This document shows, one piece after another, positions 35,701 to 44,676 of a stretch of 64,000 nucleotides of DNA. This stretch comes from Fimbriimonadaceae bacterium. Its GTDB lineage: Bacteria; Armatimonadota; Fimbriimonadia; Fimbriimonadales; Fimbriimonadaceae. The stretch is from contig JAHBTB010000004.1 of NCBI GenBank assembly GCA_019638795.1, forward strand, positions 180,310 to 244,309, read 5' to 3'. Position 1 is the first letter of the stretch. The number at the start of each line of letters is the position of its first letter. A program made the position numbers and the translations under genes. The notes below the pieces were generated by a model, which was not told where the DNA came from, made no database searches, and saw nothing but the letters and a program-made list of their open reading frames with translations.

Positions 35701-36382
35701 GCTCCGGATCGCCGAGATCTTCACCAGCATCCAGGGCGAAGGGATCTGGGCCGGCGTGCCTTCGACGTTTGTCCGCGTCTCTGGCTGCAACCTCCGGTGT
35801 GTCTGGTGTGACACGCCGTACGCCAGTTGGGCCCCCGAAGGCCCGACCCTCACCGTCGCCGAGATCATCGACACCGTCGAGGAGTTGGGCGTCCGGCATG
35901 TCGTCCTGACCGGAGGCGAACCAATGCTCTTCGAACCGATCGTCTCATTGGCCCAAGGTCTCAAGGATTTAGATCACGTCATCACCGTCGAGACGGCCGG
36001 GACGGTGTTCCGACGGCTCCCTTGCGACCTCATGTCCATCAGCCCGAAGTTGTCCAACTCCACGCCACCGAGCTCAAGCGGTTGGGCCGAGCGTCATGAC
36101 CAGACCCGGTCCGACCTCACCCCCACGAGGACGCTGATCGAAACCTACGACACCCAACTCAAGTTTGTCTTGACCGAAGCCGACGGCGCCGCGGAAGTCC
36201 GGGAAATCCTTGGCCAACTGCCCCATGTCCCCCCTGACCGGGTCCTCGTGATGGCCGAAGGCGTCAATGCCGACATCCAGCACATCAGGATGCGTGAACT
36301 TGCTCCTGTCTGCCTCAAGCACGGTTGGCGCCTGTCGCCAAGGCTCCACATCGACCTCTACGGTGACACCCGGGGCACATAA
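35687..36382 (+). CDS. queE: 7-carboxy-7-deazaguanine synthase (radical SAM)
   Basis: A 231-residue QueE, which converts 6-carboxytetrahydropterin to 7-carboxy-7-deazaguanine. [21 protein letters not shown] precedes the radical SAM cluster motif CNLRCVWC, followed by [11 protein letters not shown] and the C-terminal LHIDLYGD. There is no suitable ATG: TTG 35687, inside queC, has an ideal SD (GGAGGA, 8 nt upstream) and places the conserved LRIAEIF six residues in. Operon with queC. Confidence 0.93.
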   Translation: MSGAKLRIAEIFTSIQGEGIWAGVPSTFVRVSGCNLRCVWCDTPYASWAPEGPTLTVAEIIDTVEELGVRHVVLTGGEPMLFEPIVSLAQGLKDLDHVITVETAGTVFRRLPCDLMSISPKLSNSTPPSSSGWAERHDQTRSDLTPTRTLIETYDTQLKFVLTEADGAAEVREILGQLPHVPPDRVLVMAEGVNADIQHIRMRELAPVCLKHGWRLSPRLHIDLYGDTRGT

Positions 36383-36393
36383 GCAGGTCAAGG

Positions 36394-36470
<77 letters not shown>

Positions 36471-36517
36471 GAGACATCCAGTAGGATACTCAGGGCCGGC
36501 TTTTCCACAGGGCCTGG

Positions 36518-36523
36518 TACAAT
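36518..36523 (+). promoter_or_regulatory. -10 box of the amidase gene
   Basis: TACAAT preceded by TGG (extended -10) ends 8 nt before the ATG at 36532. Confidence 0.55.
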
Positions 36524-36531
36524 GGCGAGGC

Positions 36532-38130
36532 ATGCTCCGGACGTGGCTCTCAGGCCTCCTGCTTTGCGGGACGGTGGCAACGGCTTGGAGCCAGGCTCCC
36601 CAGCCAGTCAAAGTGGATTTTGGTGCCCGAGGCGCTGACGCGTCGCGGGCTTATCGTGTGGGCGACCAGTGCCTCGTCACCTTTGACCAGATCAAGTCGT
36701 GGGGTTGGAACGCCGTGTCCCACGGGCGCGACACCGATGTCAGTGCCGAGGGACGCATCTTGCGCCTGTCGACCCAGTTCGTCGCCGGCCAACCCGCGAT
36801 CGACTTGGCTGAGTCGGCCGCGCAACTCGGCGCGATCGCCTACTGGAACAAGACGAGGGACACCTACAACTTCAAGGCCAGCGTCCGCAACCTAGACCTC
36901 ACCAACGAAGGCTTCCAGATCGACTCCACGATCAAGGTGAGGCCCACGTTCAAGTTGGAGACCGACCCCGTCCGCCTTGTCGTCGACCTCAAGGGCGGCG
37001 AAATGTCCAGCCGGCTGACGGAAAACCTGCCGGACGGCTGGCGGATCGGCCAAGTCAACGAAGACACCGTCAGGGTCGTCGTGACGAGCCCCTACCTGGC
37101 TGGGTTTGTCCCGCCCAAGTCGCTGGAAACGCGCAATGTCCGGGTGAAGTTACCGGCCAAACTGATGGCCAACACGTCCTTGCCGAATGGTGAGCCGTTG
37201 ACGATCTTGGAGCGTGTCGCGCCTCCCGGCTCCACCGGCATGCCCGTCGTCCTCGGCACCCCCAAGGTCAGCGACGGGGACGAAGGCGGCGTGGTGGTCG
37301 AAGTCCCGACCTCGCGCCGGGTGGACAACACCCCCGTCGTCCGTTATGTCACCCCCACCCAGATCGCTCTCACGATCGGGGGCGCGACCTTCGACCGTCC
37401 TGGCGAGGTCACTCAGGACAGTCGTCTGCTCAAGAGCGTCGGAACGGCGAACAGCGAGCCCAACTCCACATTGGTCTTGAGCATGAACTCAGCCAGCGCC
37501 TTCATGCTGACGACCAAGAACGACGCCCTCGTCATCCGGTTGTTCCGCCCCAAGAAGGGCAAGCTCAGCGGCAAAATCATCGTCGTGGACCCGGGCCACG
37601 GAGGAAAGGACCCCGGTTGCGACTGGGGCAACAGCCTCTTTGAGAAGGATCTCACCCTAAAAATCGGCCTTGCCACGGCCCGAGCGCTGCAGGCAGCCGG
37701 TGCGAGCGTCATCATGACCCGCGACGCGGACACGTATCCGACCCTGGGCCAACGTTCCTTGCTCGCCAACCAGAGTGAAGCAGCCGCTTTCGTCAGCATC
37801 CACATCAACTCAAACACGGTGGCGGAGACCCGGAGCGGAGGGATGACCTTTTATCACGCCCAAAACCCGGTCGGAAGGCTCCTTGCCGAGTGCATCCAAA
37901 CCCAAATCGCCCGCATCGGCGTCATACCGAATATGGGGACATGGAGCGACACGCGTATTTACCGCGGCGGGTTCTCGGTCCTCCGGGAGACGAACGTGCC
38001 GGCTGTCCTCCTCGAACTCGGGTTCATCACCCACTCCCACGACCGTAGGGCCATCCAAGAGGACGGTTACGCCGAGCAAGTCGGGGCTGCTGTCGTCCGA
38101 GGATTGAAAACATACTTCGGAGAAGAGTGA
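36532..38130 (+). CDS. N-acetylmuramoyl-L-alanine amidase, AmiC type with AMIN domain
   Basis: A 532-residue exported murein hydrolase. A signal peptide is followed by a copper-amine-oxidase-N-like/AMIN beta region (PTFKLETDPVRLVVDLKGGEMS) and, at about residue 345, the amidase_3 catalytic domain: IVVDPGHGGKDPGCDWGN (zinc His), VSIHINSN (zinc His) and LLELGFITHSHD (zinc/catalytic Glu). It cleaves the amide between MurNAc and the stem peptide, probably in cell separation. Coupled by a GTGA overlap to the GerMN gene. Confidence 0.92.
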   Translation: MLRTWLSGLLLCGTVATAWSQAPQPVKVDFGARGADASRAYRVGDQCLVTFDQIKSWGWNAVSHGRDTDVSAEGRILRLSTQFVAGQPAIDLAESAAQLGAIAYWNKTRDTYNFKASVRNLDLTNEGFQIDSTIKVRPTFKLETDPVRLVVDLKGGEMSSRLTENLPDGWRIGQVNEDTVRVVVTSPYLAGFVPPKSLETRNVRVKLPAKLMANTSLPNGEPLTILERVAPPGSTGMPVVLGTPKVSDGDEGGVVVEVPTSRRVDNTPVVRYVTPTQIALTIGGATFDRPGEVTQDSRLLKSVGTANSEPNSTLVLSMNSASAFMLTTKNDALVIRLFRPKKGKLSGKIIVVDPGHGGKDPGCDWGNSLFEKDLTLKIGLATARALQAAGASVIMTRDADTYPTLGQRSLLANQSEAAAFVSIHINSNTVAETRSGGMTFYHAQNPVGRLLAECIQTQIARIGVIPNMGTWSDTRIYRGGFSVLRETNVPAVLLELGFITHSHDRRAIQEDGYAEQVGAAVVRGLKTYFGEE

Positions 38131-38696
38131 CCATGTCGAGCCGCACCACCACCAAAGCCGCCAACCGGGCCGCCTGGGTTTTTGTCATCCTTGGCGCGGT
38201 GACCTTGGGCGCGGTCGCGACCGTCGCCCAAATGGGCCGCGTCGTCCCTGCCGCCCTGCACAAGAAACCGCCCGTCGAAGCGACCGCGCAACCGCAACAG
38301 GCAGACAAGGCCGAAGCACCCAAGACGGAGAAGGTCAAGACCTTTAGGGTCGGGTTCACCCCGGACTTCACGACAGAGTCCCATGTTTCGGACGTGCCCC
38401 CGGGGGTCGACCCCAAGCTGTTCACCCTGAACGATTACCTGTCCCAAATCAAGGCGGTCCCCCAAGAGGCTCGTGTCCAATCGGTGACTGTCTCCGACGG
38501 AGTGGCGACCATTGACTTTCCTCCCGCCCTACGCCATGGCTACGGCACGGAGGACGAGCAGATGGTCGTCGAAGGTATCTGCCGGGTCATGGGCCAGTTC
38601 CCCGAAGTCAAGTGGGTGAAGTTCACGATTGACGGGCAGTCCGTGGACACGTTGGGCAACATCGACCTCAGTCGGCCCCTTGCGGTGACTCGCTGA
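38127..38696 (+). CDS. GerMN-domain membrane-anchored protein
   Basis: A 189-residue protein with an N-terminal TM anchor (AWVFVILGAVTLGAVATVA), a Pro/Ala/Lys linker and a C-terminal GerMN domain (VQSVTVSDGVATIDFPPAL; VMGQFPEVKWVKFTIDGQ). GerMN domains are found in the spore-germination protein GerM and in LpqB-type lipoproteins and are often next to amidases; an accessory role for the upstream amidase is inferred. The 3' end overlaps the convergent PAP2 gene by 29 nt. Confidence 0.82.
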   Translation: MTMSSRTTTKAANRAAWVFVILGAVTLGAVATVAQMGRVVPAALHKKPPVEATAQPQQADKAEAPKTEKVKTFRVGFTPDFTTESHVSDVPPGVDPKLFTLNDYLSQIKAVPQEARVQSVTVSDGVATIDFPPALRHGYGTEDEQMVVEGICRVMGQFPEVKWVKFTIDGQSVDTLGNIDLSRPLAVTR

Positions 38697-39243
38697 CGTC
38701 CGGTTCGACGGCCGGTCGCTTGCCCGGCCAGATCCTTAGGCTCAGCTTGGTGAGGGACCATGCCACCAAGGCACCGACGGCCCAGCCCAACAAGACCTGC
38801 GACGGAAAGTGGACGCCCACATAGATCCGGGCCAGCCCGGTCATCAGTGAGACGACGAGCCACGCCGTGCCCCACCGGCGGTCGACCATCATGAAGGCCA
38901 CGGCCACCGCCATGGTGCTTGCCGCATGGGCCGAAGCCGTGCCGTACCCGTGGCCCCCCTCGACCCTCGCGACAACCTCCGTCGCGAGCTCCACCGTCGG
39001 ACGCAGACCCTTGAGCCCCGACTTCAGCAAGTTGCACAAGGCGTCGGACAGAAGCCAGGCCGACACGCCCACCAACGCGGCCCGGCGCAACTTTGCTTGA
39101 ACCAGGCACGTCACGAACAGTGCCAGGAAAAGCAGGCGCACAGCCCAGTTTTTGTTCCCTTCGCTCAACCCGACGAAGAGCGGGGCCCACGACTGCGGCC
39201 AGCCGTATATCTGCCGGAACAGCCAGACGTCCAAGCTGTGCAC
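38668..39243 (-). CDS. PAP2-family membrane protein with altered catalytic motif
   Basis: A 191-residue protein with about five TM helices and the three phosphatase motifs of the PAP2/BacA-like superfamily. Motif 1 is intact (K-SGLKGL-RP), motif 2 reads ASAHAAS instead of PSGH, and motif 3 reads ARIYVGVHFPSQ where SRxxxxxHxxxD is usual, so the Ser and the catalytic Asp are replaced by Ala and Gln. Activity on lipid phosphates such as undecaprenyl pyrophosphate may be reduced or changed. GTG start; 54 nt from the divergent ARH-like gene. Confidence 0.82.
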   Translation of the reverse strand: MHSLDVWLFRQIYGWPQSWAPLFVGLSEGNKNWAVRLLFLALFVTCLVQAKLRRAALVGVSAWLLSDALCNLLKSGLKGLRPTVELATEVVARVEGGHGYGTASAHAASTMAVAVAFMMVDRRWGTAWLVVSLMTGLARIYVGVHFPSQVLLGWAVGALVAWSLTKLSLRIWPGKRPAVEPDVSESPQGAD

Positions 39244-39297
39244 CGCCTATTCTGGTCAGCGGGCCCCGGTCGCCACCGGGACACAATGGAGCACACC

Positions 39298-41145
39298 ATG
39301 TCGGAACTGGTACGCCAAGCGGTGAAGGGCGCCGTCGTCGGCTGGACCCTGGGGGCCGCGCAACGAGGCAAGAAGGCGTACACCCGCCTGACGTTCTACG
39401 ACCCCGTCCCCCTTCGGATGGCCCAGTCCGACGCTTTGGACGCCTGGCACCTCTGGGCGGCGCACCTGCGCGGCGGCAAGTCGCCGGAGACCCTGGCCGA
39501 CACCTGGTCGGCGTGTTGGCGCGGGAGGTCCGAGGAAGGCGGTTTTGGGCTGATGAACCTGCGCCGCGGCTTGCGGCCCGGCCTGTCAGGGGCGTTTGCA
39601 AACCCTTTGGGCGAAGGAAGCGAAGCCATGGGTCGAGCCGTGTTCTGGGGCTTGGCGTTCCATGGCGACCCGGCCACCGCGGCCCGGTGGGCAGTGGCTG
39701 ACGCGAGCATCGACCACTTTGGCGACGGTGTGTCCGTGCCCGCGGTCGTGGCCTGGTGGGTCGCGGCGGCCCGGCCGGGGACGTCAGTGACCGAACTGGT
39801 CGCGGCGGCCAACGCGATCTTGCCGGTCGAGAGCTTGGCGACACGTTCCGTCCAGGCGGCCCTTGCCAAGTCAGGTGACCCCGACGCGGCCAAGAACCTC
39901 CTGCTGACTCTTCCCGTCCAGCTGGGCTTGGTCGACCCCTCCCACGCAGCCCTGACCCTCTGCTGGGTCCTGTGCGGCCTGTCGGCGGGTTCCGGGACGT
40001 GGGGCACCGCGCCGTTGGTCGCCGCCGGTTGTGGCGCCGCGTCCGACCATGGCGGACTTGTCGCCGGTACATTGGCCACCCTCCTTTCCGGAACCGTGCC
40101 CGACGAATGGACGGGGGTCTTGGGCGACGACTATGTCTCCGGCCACGCTCTTTCCGGGATAGACGCCAGCCGCACCCTGACCGCCTTGGCTGACTTGGTC
40201 CCGGAAACGGCGGTGCCGACCCAAGCCGAGGTTGTCACGGACTCCGTCGTCCCTGTCGATCAAGGCGGAGCCCCGCAGACCCCGCTGCCGCCCACCCCAG
40301 GGCCAGAGATTGCGGCCCTCGTCGCCGCGACGGCCAAGACCTTGACGGCCCGGGTCGGGGACGCCCAAGTCGACGTCATCTACCACTCGCCTCCTGCGGT
40401 GAAGGCGGGTGGGTCGCTCCAGCTCCAGGTCGTTGTCACCAACAAGAGCGAGGCGGACTTGGCCATTGAGCCTCGCCTGTCCGTTCCGGACGGGTGGCAA
40501 GTGGCCCACCGGTTGGCGCCGTTCCGGGCGCAGCCGGGCAAATCGACCTCGTTCGTCCTTGTCGCCCAGGCCCCCGCGGACTGGTCGCCCCGGCCAGAAC
40601 AGATCACCCTGCACCTCGGCGAAGCTGATTTCCCCATGCCTGTCCTTGCCGCCGAGCAGTGGTACGTCATCGGTCCCTTCGCCAACACCGAAGACTTGGG
40701 CTATGAGAAGGTCTATGCCCCCGAGACGGAGCAGCGGGCCGACCAGGCCCTGAGTTCGCGGAGCGGACTTCCCCTCCGGTGGCGGGCCGAACACCTGCCC
40801 GGCACCGCCTTCGAGGTGGAGCCCTATTTCGAAGGCGGGCCAGGAGTCGTCTACCTCTTTGCCACCGCCCACCTGCCCCGCCCGGGTCACCACCGTGTCT
40901 TCGCCGCATGCGACGCGGGGGTGATGGTCTGGGTCGACGGCAAGAAATGTGTGGGCTATTTCGATAGGACCAAACCCGTCCCGCGCTTTGGTCCGCCTTA
41001 TATTGGAGAGTGTCAGGTTTCCGACGCGACGACCGTGCTCGTCAAAGTCGTCCGCGGCCGAGAACCGGTCGGCACTTTGTATCTGTCCTTCTATAACGAG
41101 GACGGCGAAGTGGTCAGTCTGTCTGGTTTTGGCGTGTTGACATGA
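39298..41145 (+). CDS. ADP-ribosylglycohydrolase-fold protein with C-terminal beta domains
   Basis: A 615-residue protein. Residues about 1-310 resemble the all-helical ARH fold: AVKGAVVGWTLGAAQRG at the start, NPLGEGSEAMGRAVFWGLAFHGDPATAARWAVADASIDHFGDGVS in the middle, and GAASDHGGLVAGTLATLLSG near the end. The usual Mg-binding acidic signatures (TDDT early, DTDT late) are replaced by QSDALDAW and ASDHGG, so hydrolase activity is doubtful. Residues about 350-450 form an Ig-like NEW3-type domain, and the last 150 contain a PA14-like unit (WYVIGPFANTEDLGYEKVY; VFAACDAGVMVWVDGKK). ATGA overlap with the next gene. ATG 39286 is an alternative start. Confidence 0.68.
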   Translation: MSELVRQAVKGAVVGWTLGAAQRGKKAYTRLTFYDPVPLRMAQSDALDAWHLWAAHLRGGKSPETLADTWSACWRGRSEEGGFGLMNLRRGLRPGLSGAFANPLGEGSEAMGRAVFWGLAFHGDPATAARWAVADASIDHFGDGVSVPAVVAWWVAAARPGTSVTELVAAANAILPVESLATRSVQAALAKSGDPDAAKNLLLTLPVQLGLVDPSHAALTLCWVLCGLSAGSGTWGTAPLVAAGCGAASDHGGLVAGTLATLLSGTVPDEWTGVLGDDYVSGHALSGIDASRTLTALADLVPETAVPTQAEVVTDSVVPVDQGGAPQTPLPPTPGPEIAALVAATAKTLTARVGDAQVDVIYHSPPAVKAGGSLQLQVVVTNKSEADLAIEPRLSVPDGWQVAHRLAPFRAQPGKSTSFVLVAQAPADWSPRPEQITLHLGEADFPMPVLAAEQWYVIGPFANTEDLGYEKVYAPETEQRADQALSSRSGLPLRWRAEHLPGTAFEVEPYFEGGPGVVYLFATAHLPRPGHHRVFAACDAGVMVWVDGKKCVGYFDRTKPVPRFGPPYIGECQVSDATTVLVKVVRGREPVGTLYLSFYNEDGEVVSLSGFGVLT

Positions 41146-41546
41146 ACCTTGCAAGTCATGTGGCCCGGCGCATTTGGGCCGGGATGCTGTGGGTGATGCG
41201 ACGCCGAGGCGTCCGTCGCCTTCAGCGCCGTATGATAAGCACTGTCCCTGCCCGGATCCGGCCCCGGTTCTATTCCATGTTCTTGGCCCAAGAGCGGTTT
41301 GCCCGGCGTCACGGGCTGAGGATCTTGACCCTGGTCGTCGGGCTGTTCTTCATCAGCGTGGCGTTCAGCATGGTCTACGCCGGCTTGACTGAGGTCTTCA
41401 ACCGGGGCTGGATCAGACTTCCCGAAGCCCAGGAAGAGCCGGTGCGTTCTGCGCCAATTCCCAAGCCCTTGCATACAGAGCCGGCAACGCCAGCGAGCGA
41501 ACCTCAGCCGTATCGCACCAACGGTAGCCTGCTGTCCGACCGCTGA
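41142..41546 (+). CDS. Unrecognised single-TM protein coupled to ARH-fold gene
   Basis: A 134-residue protein of no family I recognise. It has an Arg-rich N-terminal half (VMRRRGVRRLQRRM), one TM helix (ILTLVVGLFFISVAFSMVYAGL) and a Pro/Glu-rich C-terminus. It starts inside the stop of the ARH-fold gene (ATGA), which supports translation. Its last 134 nt overlap the 3' end of mutY on the other strand, which is unusually long for two real genes; the C-terminal tail may therefore be non-functional read-on. Confidence 0.55.
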   Translation: MNLASHVARRIWAGMLWVMRRRGVRRLQRRMISTVPARIRPRFYSMFLAQERFARRHGLRILTLVVGLFFISVAFSMVYAGLTEVFNRGWIRLPEAQEEPVRSAPIPKPLHTEPATPASEPQPYRTNGSLLSDR

Positions 41547-42417
41547 CCTTGGTCAAGGTCACCGCCATGGTGAGTCGGTGGCGGGTCACGGTGTGCCGGA
41601 CAGTGCCAAGGACTTGGTCGTCCGGTGACGGCGGGGTTTCGTCCGTCGGAAACCGCCACATGCCTTCCCACCACCCCCCAGGGGCGACCCGCTCGACCGC
41701 CCAATGACCGTCATGGGTGGTCATCCGGCACGTCCAAGCAAGTTGGACGACTGGAGCCTTGGGGGGCTTGGTCGGGAGGCTCGAGGGGTCACCGGCGTTG
41801 GCGGCCCCGCACCACCGGCGCACCGGGCACCTGCCACAGTCAGGGTTGCGAGGGGTGCAAACCAAGGCACCCAGTTCCATGACCGCCTGGTTCCAGTCAC
41901 CCGGGCGTTCGGCCAGAAGTTGGTCTCCCGCCCAAGTCATGGCGGCCTGCTTCAGCTTGGGCCCCGACGCCGGGTCATTGTTCAAGCGGGCATAGACCCG
42001 TTCGACGTTGCCGTCCACGACCGGCACTGGCTCACCAAAGGCGATGCTCGCCACAGCGGCGGCGGTGTACCCCCCGACTCCCGGCACCTGCCTCCAGCCC
42101 GACGCGTCGGTCGGGACACCGTCGGCGACCATCTTTCGGGCTCCGGCCAGCAACGACCTGGCCCTCCGGTAGTAGCCGAGCCCTTGCCAGAGGGCCAGCA
42201 CCTCGTCTTCGTCTGCTTCGGCGAGCGACTGGATGTCGGGAAACCGTTCCAACCATCGGCGCCAGTACGGGACGACGACGCCGACGGTGGTCTGCTGGGC
42301 CATCGCCTCACTGACCCAGACCGAATACGGGTCGCGGGTCTGTCGCCACGGCAGGTCGCGGCGTTCGGCGTCGTACCAGGCCGAGAGGGCGGCCTGAAAC
42401 TCAGACCGGGGCGACAT
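41413..42417 (-). CDS. mutY: A/G-specific adenine glycosylase
   Basis: A 334-residue MutY, which removes adenine mispaired with guanine or 8-oxoguanine. It has WRQTRDPYSVWVSEAMAQQT at the N-terminus, the helix-hairpin-helix VPGVGGYTAAAVASIAFGEPVPVVDGN with the catalytic Asp, and the [4Fe-4S] loop CTPRNPDCGRCPVRRWC. The C-terminal NUDIX-like domain for 8-oxoG recognition is short. Its ATG lies within the 3' end of pyrF (17-nt overlap), so the two are co-transcribed. Confidence 0.95.
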   Translation of the reverse strand: MSPRSEFQAALSAWYDAERRDLPWRQTRDPYSVWVSEAMAQQTTVGVVVPYWRRWLERFPDIQSLAEADEDEVLALWQGLGYYRRARSLLAGARKMVADGVPTDASGWRQVPGVGGYTAAAVASIAFGEPVPVVDGNVERVYARLNNDPASGPKLKQAAMTWAGDQLLAERPGDWNQAVMELGALVCTPRNPDCGRCPVRRWCGAANAGDPSSLPTKPPKAPVVQLAWTCRMTTHDGHWAVERVAPGGWWEGMWRFPTDETPPSPDDQVLGTVRHTVTRHRLTMAVTLTKVSGRTAGYRWCDTAEVRSLALPALYARAWELAQNAPALPGLREV

Positions 42418-43105
42418 CCAACCCGAGTTCGGCCAACGCCCGCACGGGGTCGGAGTGCGAGGTCAGGGCACGACCGATGACCATGTAGTCGGCCCCGGCC
42501 TCGATGGCCGCCCGGCCGTCTCCCACCCGGCGCTGGTCGTTGGTCTCGCCGTGGGCCGGGCGGATGCCCGGAGTGACGATCACGCCATGGCCGATGTGGG
42601 CTCGGATCTCCCTGGCCTCGTGGACGGAACAGACGACCCCGTCCAGGCCACAATTGACCCCCATCCCGCTCAAGACCGACATGTGCTCGATGACCGACCG
42701 GGGCGTGCCTAAATAATCGTGAAGGTCGTGCTCGTTCAGCGAGGTCAGCACCGAGACGCCGACCAAGATCGGAGCCTCGTCGATCGCATGGGCGCGCGCC
42801 TCCTCGACCGCGGCGGTCACCATCGCCGGCCCGCCGCTCAAGTGGATGGTCAGCATCCAAACCCCGCGCTTGGCGGCTTCCCGTACTCCGATCGCGACCG
42901 AGTTCGGGATGTCATGGAACTTGAGGTCGAGGAACACGCGCTCGGCCCCCGCGTCGCGGAGGCGGTCGATGACGTCGAGCCCGTGGGGCAATGTCAGCCC
43001 GTGACCGATCTTGAACGCCCCACAGAATTGTTTCAACCGCTTGACCGTGGAGAGAGCTTCATCCAGGTCCCCCGTGTCAAGCGCGCAAATGATCTTATGC
43101 CTCAT
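42401..43105 (-). CDS. pyrF: Orotidine 5'-phosphate decarboxylase
   Basis: A 234-residue PyrF, the last step of de novo UMP synthesis. The catalytic motif FLDLKFHDIPNSV (Asp-Lys-Asp tetrad), KIGHGLTLPHG, IVTPGIRP and YMVIGRALT are all present. The frame stays open to 43876, but the upstream part lies antisense to the aldehyde dehydrogenase gene, and family homology begins at MRHKIICALD. A dihydroorotase lies 11.5 kb away. Confidence 0.93.
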   Translation of the reverse strand: MRHKIICALDTGDLDEALSTVKRLKQFCGAFKIGHGLTLPHGLDVIDRLRDAGAERVFLDLKFHDIPNSVAIGVREAAKRGVWMLTIHLSGGPAMVTAAVEEARAHAIDEAPILVGVSVLTSLNEHDLHDYLGTPRSVIEHMSVLSGMGVNCGLDGVVCSVHEAREIRAHIGHGVIVTPGIRPAHGETNDQRRVGDGRAAIEAGADYMVIGRALTSHSDPVRALAELGLDVAPV

Positions 43106-43151
43106 GATTGCGAACCCACTGTCACGCTCCGAGGGGAGGTGTAATTCCAGT

Positions 43152-44585
43152 ATGTTACACCGAGACCTCCTCGTCGCAGGCCGGCTCGTCAAAGGGACTG
43201 GGGTCGAGACGGTGTTTTCACCGTGGGACGGCCGCGAGGTCGGCACCGTGGCGGTCGCCGGCCCCGACGAAGTCGAGTCGGCCCTGGCCAGTGCGGCCCA
43301 GACGGCCCCAGCCTGGGGCACCGCCCCCGTCCGCGAACGACAGGCCTTGCTTCGCCGTGTCGCACAGATTCTGAGGGACAGAGCGGACGAATGGGTCCAG
43401 TCGATGGTCGAAGAGATTGGCAAGCCGGTGAGGGCCGCCCGAGGCGAAATCCTGCGCGCCTCCATCACCTTCGACCTTGCCGCCGACGAGCTGACCCGGC
43501 CGACCGGCGTGGTGATCCCGGCCGACTTTGACCCTCGGGGAGACGGCGTCTCGATCAAGACCGGGCGGTTCCCTGTCGGGGTGGTCCTCTGCATCACACC
43601 GTACAACTGGCCGTTCAACCTGGCCGCCCACAAGGTAGCCGCCGCGCTGGCGGCGGGCAACACGGTCGTCGTGAAGTCACCGTCCCTGGCTCCGTTCTGC
43701 GGCCAGGCCTTGGCCCATATCCTGGACGAAGCGGGCTGCCCGCCCGGGGTCGCCCAGATCCTGAACTGTGACAACACCCTGGCCGAGCGAATTGTCCGCG
43801 ACGACCGGGTCGCGGTGGTCAGCTTCACCGGGTCGTTACGCGTGGGCAGGCACATCCAAGCCACGGTGCCCCACAAAAAGGTCTTGTTGGAGTTGGGCGG
43901 CGACGCCTATGTCCTTGTCGGGCCCGACGCCGACCTAGATGACGCGGCGGCCAGGACGGTGGCCAGCGCTTACGGCTACGCCGGTCAGGTCTGTGTCTCG
44001 ACCCAGCATGTCCGGTGCCACGAGGCCGTCTACGGGCAGTTCGTCGAAGTGCTGACGCGCCGTACGGATAGTGTCCCGACCGGCGACCCCGCCCTCGATG
44101 GCACCGTGTGCGGTCCCCTTGTCAACGTGACGGCGGCAGACCGCGTCATGGAGTGGGTCGAAGAGGCCGAGTCGGTGGGGGCCAGGGTCCTGGCCGGAGG
44201 CCACCGCGTCGGCAACACGGTATGGCCGGCATTGCTCGCCGACGTTCCCGGCTCCGTGCGCCTCGCCACCGAGGAAGTCTTCGGCCCGGTGGCGACCGTC
44301 GCGCCGTTTGGGACTTGGAGCGAAGCGTTTGCGATGGTCAACGCGTCTCGGTTCGGGCTGCAAGCTGGCGTGTTCACCAGAGACCTCCACGTGGCCGAGG
44401 CTGCCTTCCATCAACTCCGCGTCGGAGGGGTCGTGGTGAACGACGCCCCCTCACTCCGGTTTGACAATATGCCCTATGGGGGAGACCACGATAGCGGCAA
44501 CACGCGCGAGGGCGTCCGATACGCCATGGCCCAACTGGCCACTACCCGCGTCCAACTGGTCCGGTCTTCTGACTTACATCGCTAG
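43152..44585 (+). CDS. NAD(P)-dependent aldehyde dehydrogenase
   Basis: A 477-residue ALDH of the succinate-semialdehyde/non-phosphorylating GAPDH type. Motifs: PYNWPFNLAAHKVAAALAAG, SFTGSLRVGRHI, general-base Glu in LELGGDAYVLV, nucleophile Cys in GYAGQVCVSTQHV, EEVFGPVATVAPF, and a variant ending NMPYGGDHDSGNTREGVRYAM where GGxKxSG is usual. The start ATG lies 6 nt after TGTAAT and 12 nt after GGGGAGG. The 3' tail (about 34 nt) is copied in the intergenic regions of the following tandem array. Confidence 0.9.
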   Translation: MLHRDLLVAGRLVKGTGVETVFSPWDGREVGTVAVAGPDEVESALASAAQTAPAWGTAPVRERQALLRRVAQILRDRADEWVQSMVEEIGKPVRAARGEILRASITFDLAADELTRPTGVVIPADFDPRGDGVSIKTGRFPVGVVLCITPYNWPFNLAAHKVAAALAAGNTVVVKSPSLAPFCGQALAHILDEAGCPPGVAQILNCDNTLAERIVRDDRVAVVSFTGSLRVGRHIQATVPHKKVLLELGGDAYVLVGPDADLDDAAARTVASAYGYAGQVCVSTQHVRCHEAVYGQFVEVLTRRTDSVPTGDPALDGTVCGPLVNVTAADRVMEWVEEAESVGARVLAGGHRVGNTVWPALLADVPGSVRLATEEVFGPVATVAPFGTWSEAFAMVNASRFGLQAGVFTRDLHVAEAAFHQLRVGGVVVNDAPSLRFDNMPYGGDHDSGNTREGVRYAMAQLATTRVQLVRSSDLHR

Positions 44586-44650
44586 CATCTTGACTAGGTT
44601 TTCGCAGGAATGCGCTGTTTGCTTCGATAGTTGCATCAGCATTGATCTCG

Positions 44651-44666
44651 TTCAGCTTATGCTGAA
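44651..44666 (+). promoter_or_regulatory. 5' UTR hairpin overlapping SD, copy 1
   Basis: TTCAGC-TTAT-GCTGAA stem-loop. The last AA of the stem begins the SD AAGG, 6 nt before the ATG at 44677. It is conserved in all three copies. Confidence 0.5.
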
Positions 44667-44676
44667 GGTCATGAAC

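Noticed and set aside
39871..41154. Minus-strand open frame of 427 codons
   Set aside because: Antisense to the ARH-fold gene; no recognisable motif.
43106..43876. Upstream extension of pyrF
   Set aside because: The frame stays open, but it is antisense to the aldehyde dehydrogenase gene, and PyrF homology begins exactly at the ATG at 43105.
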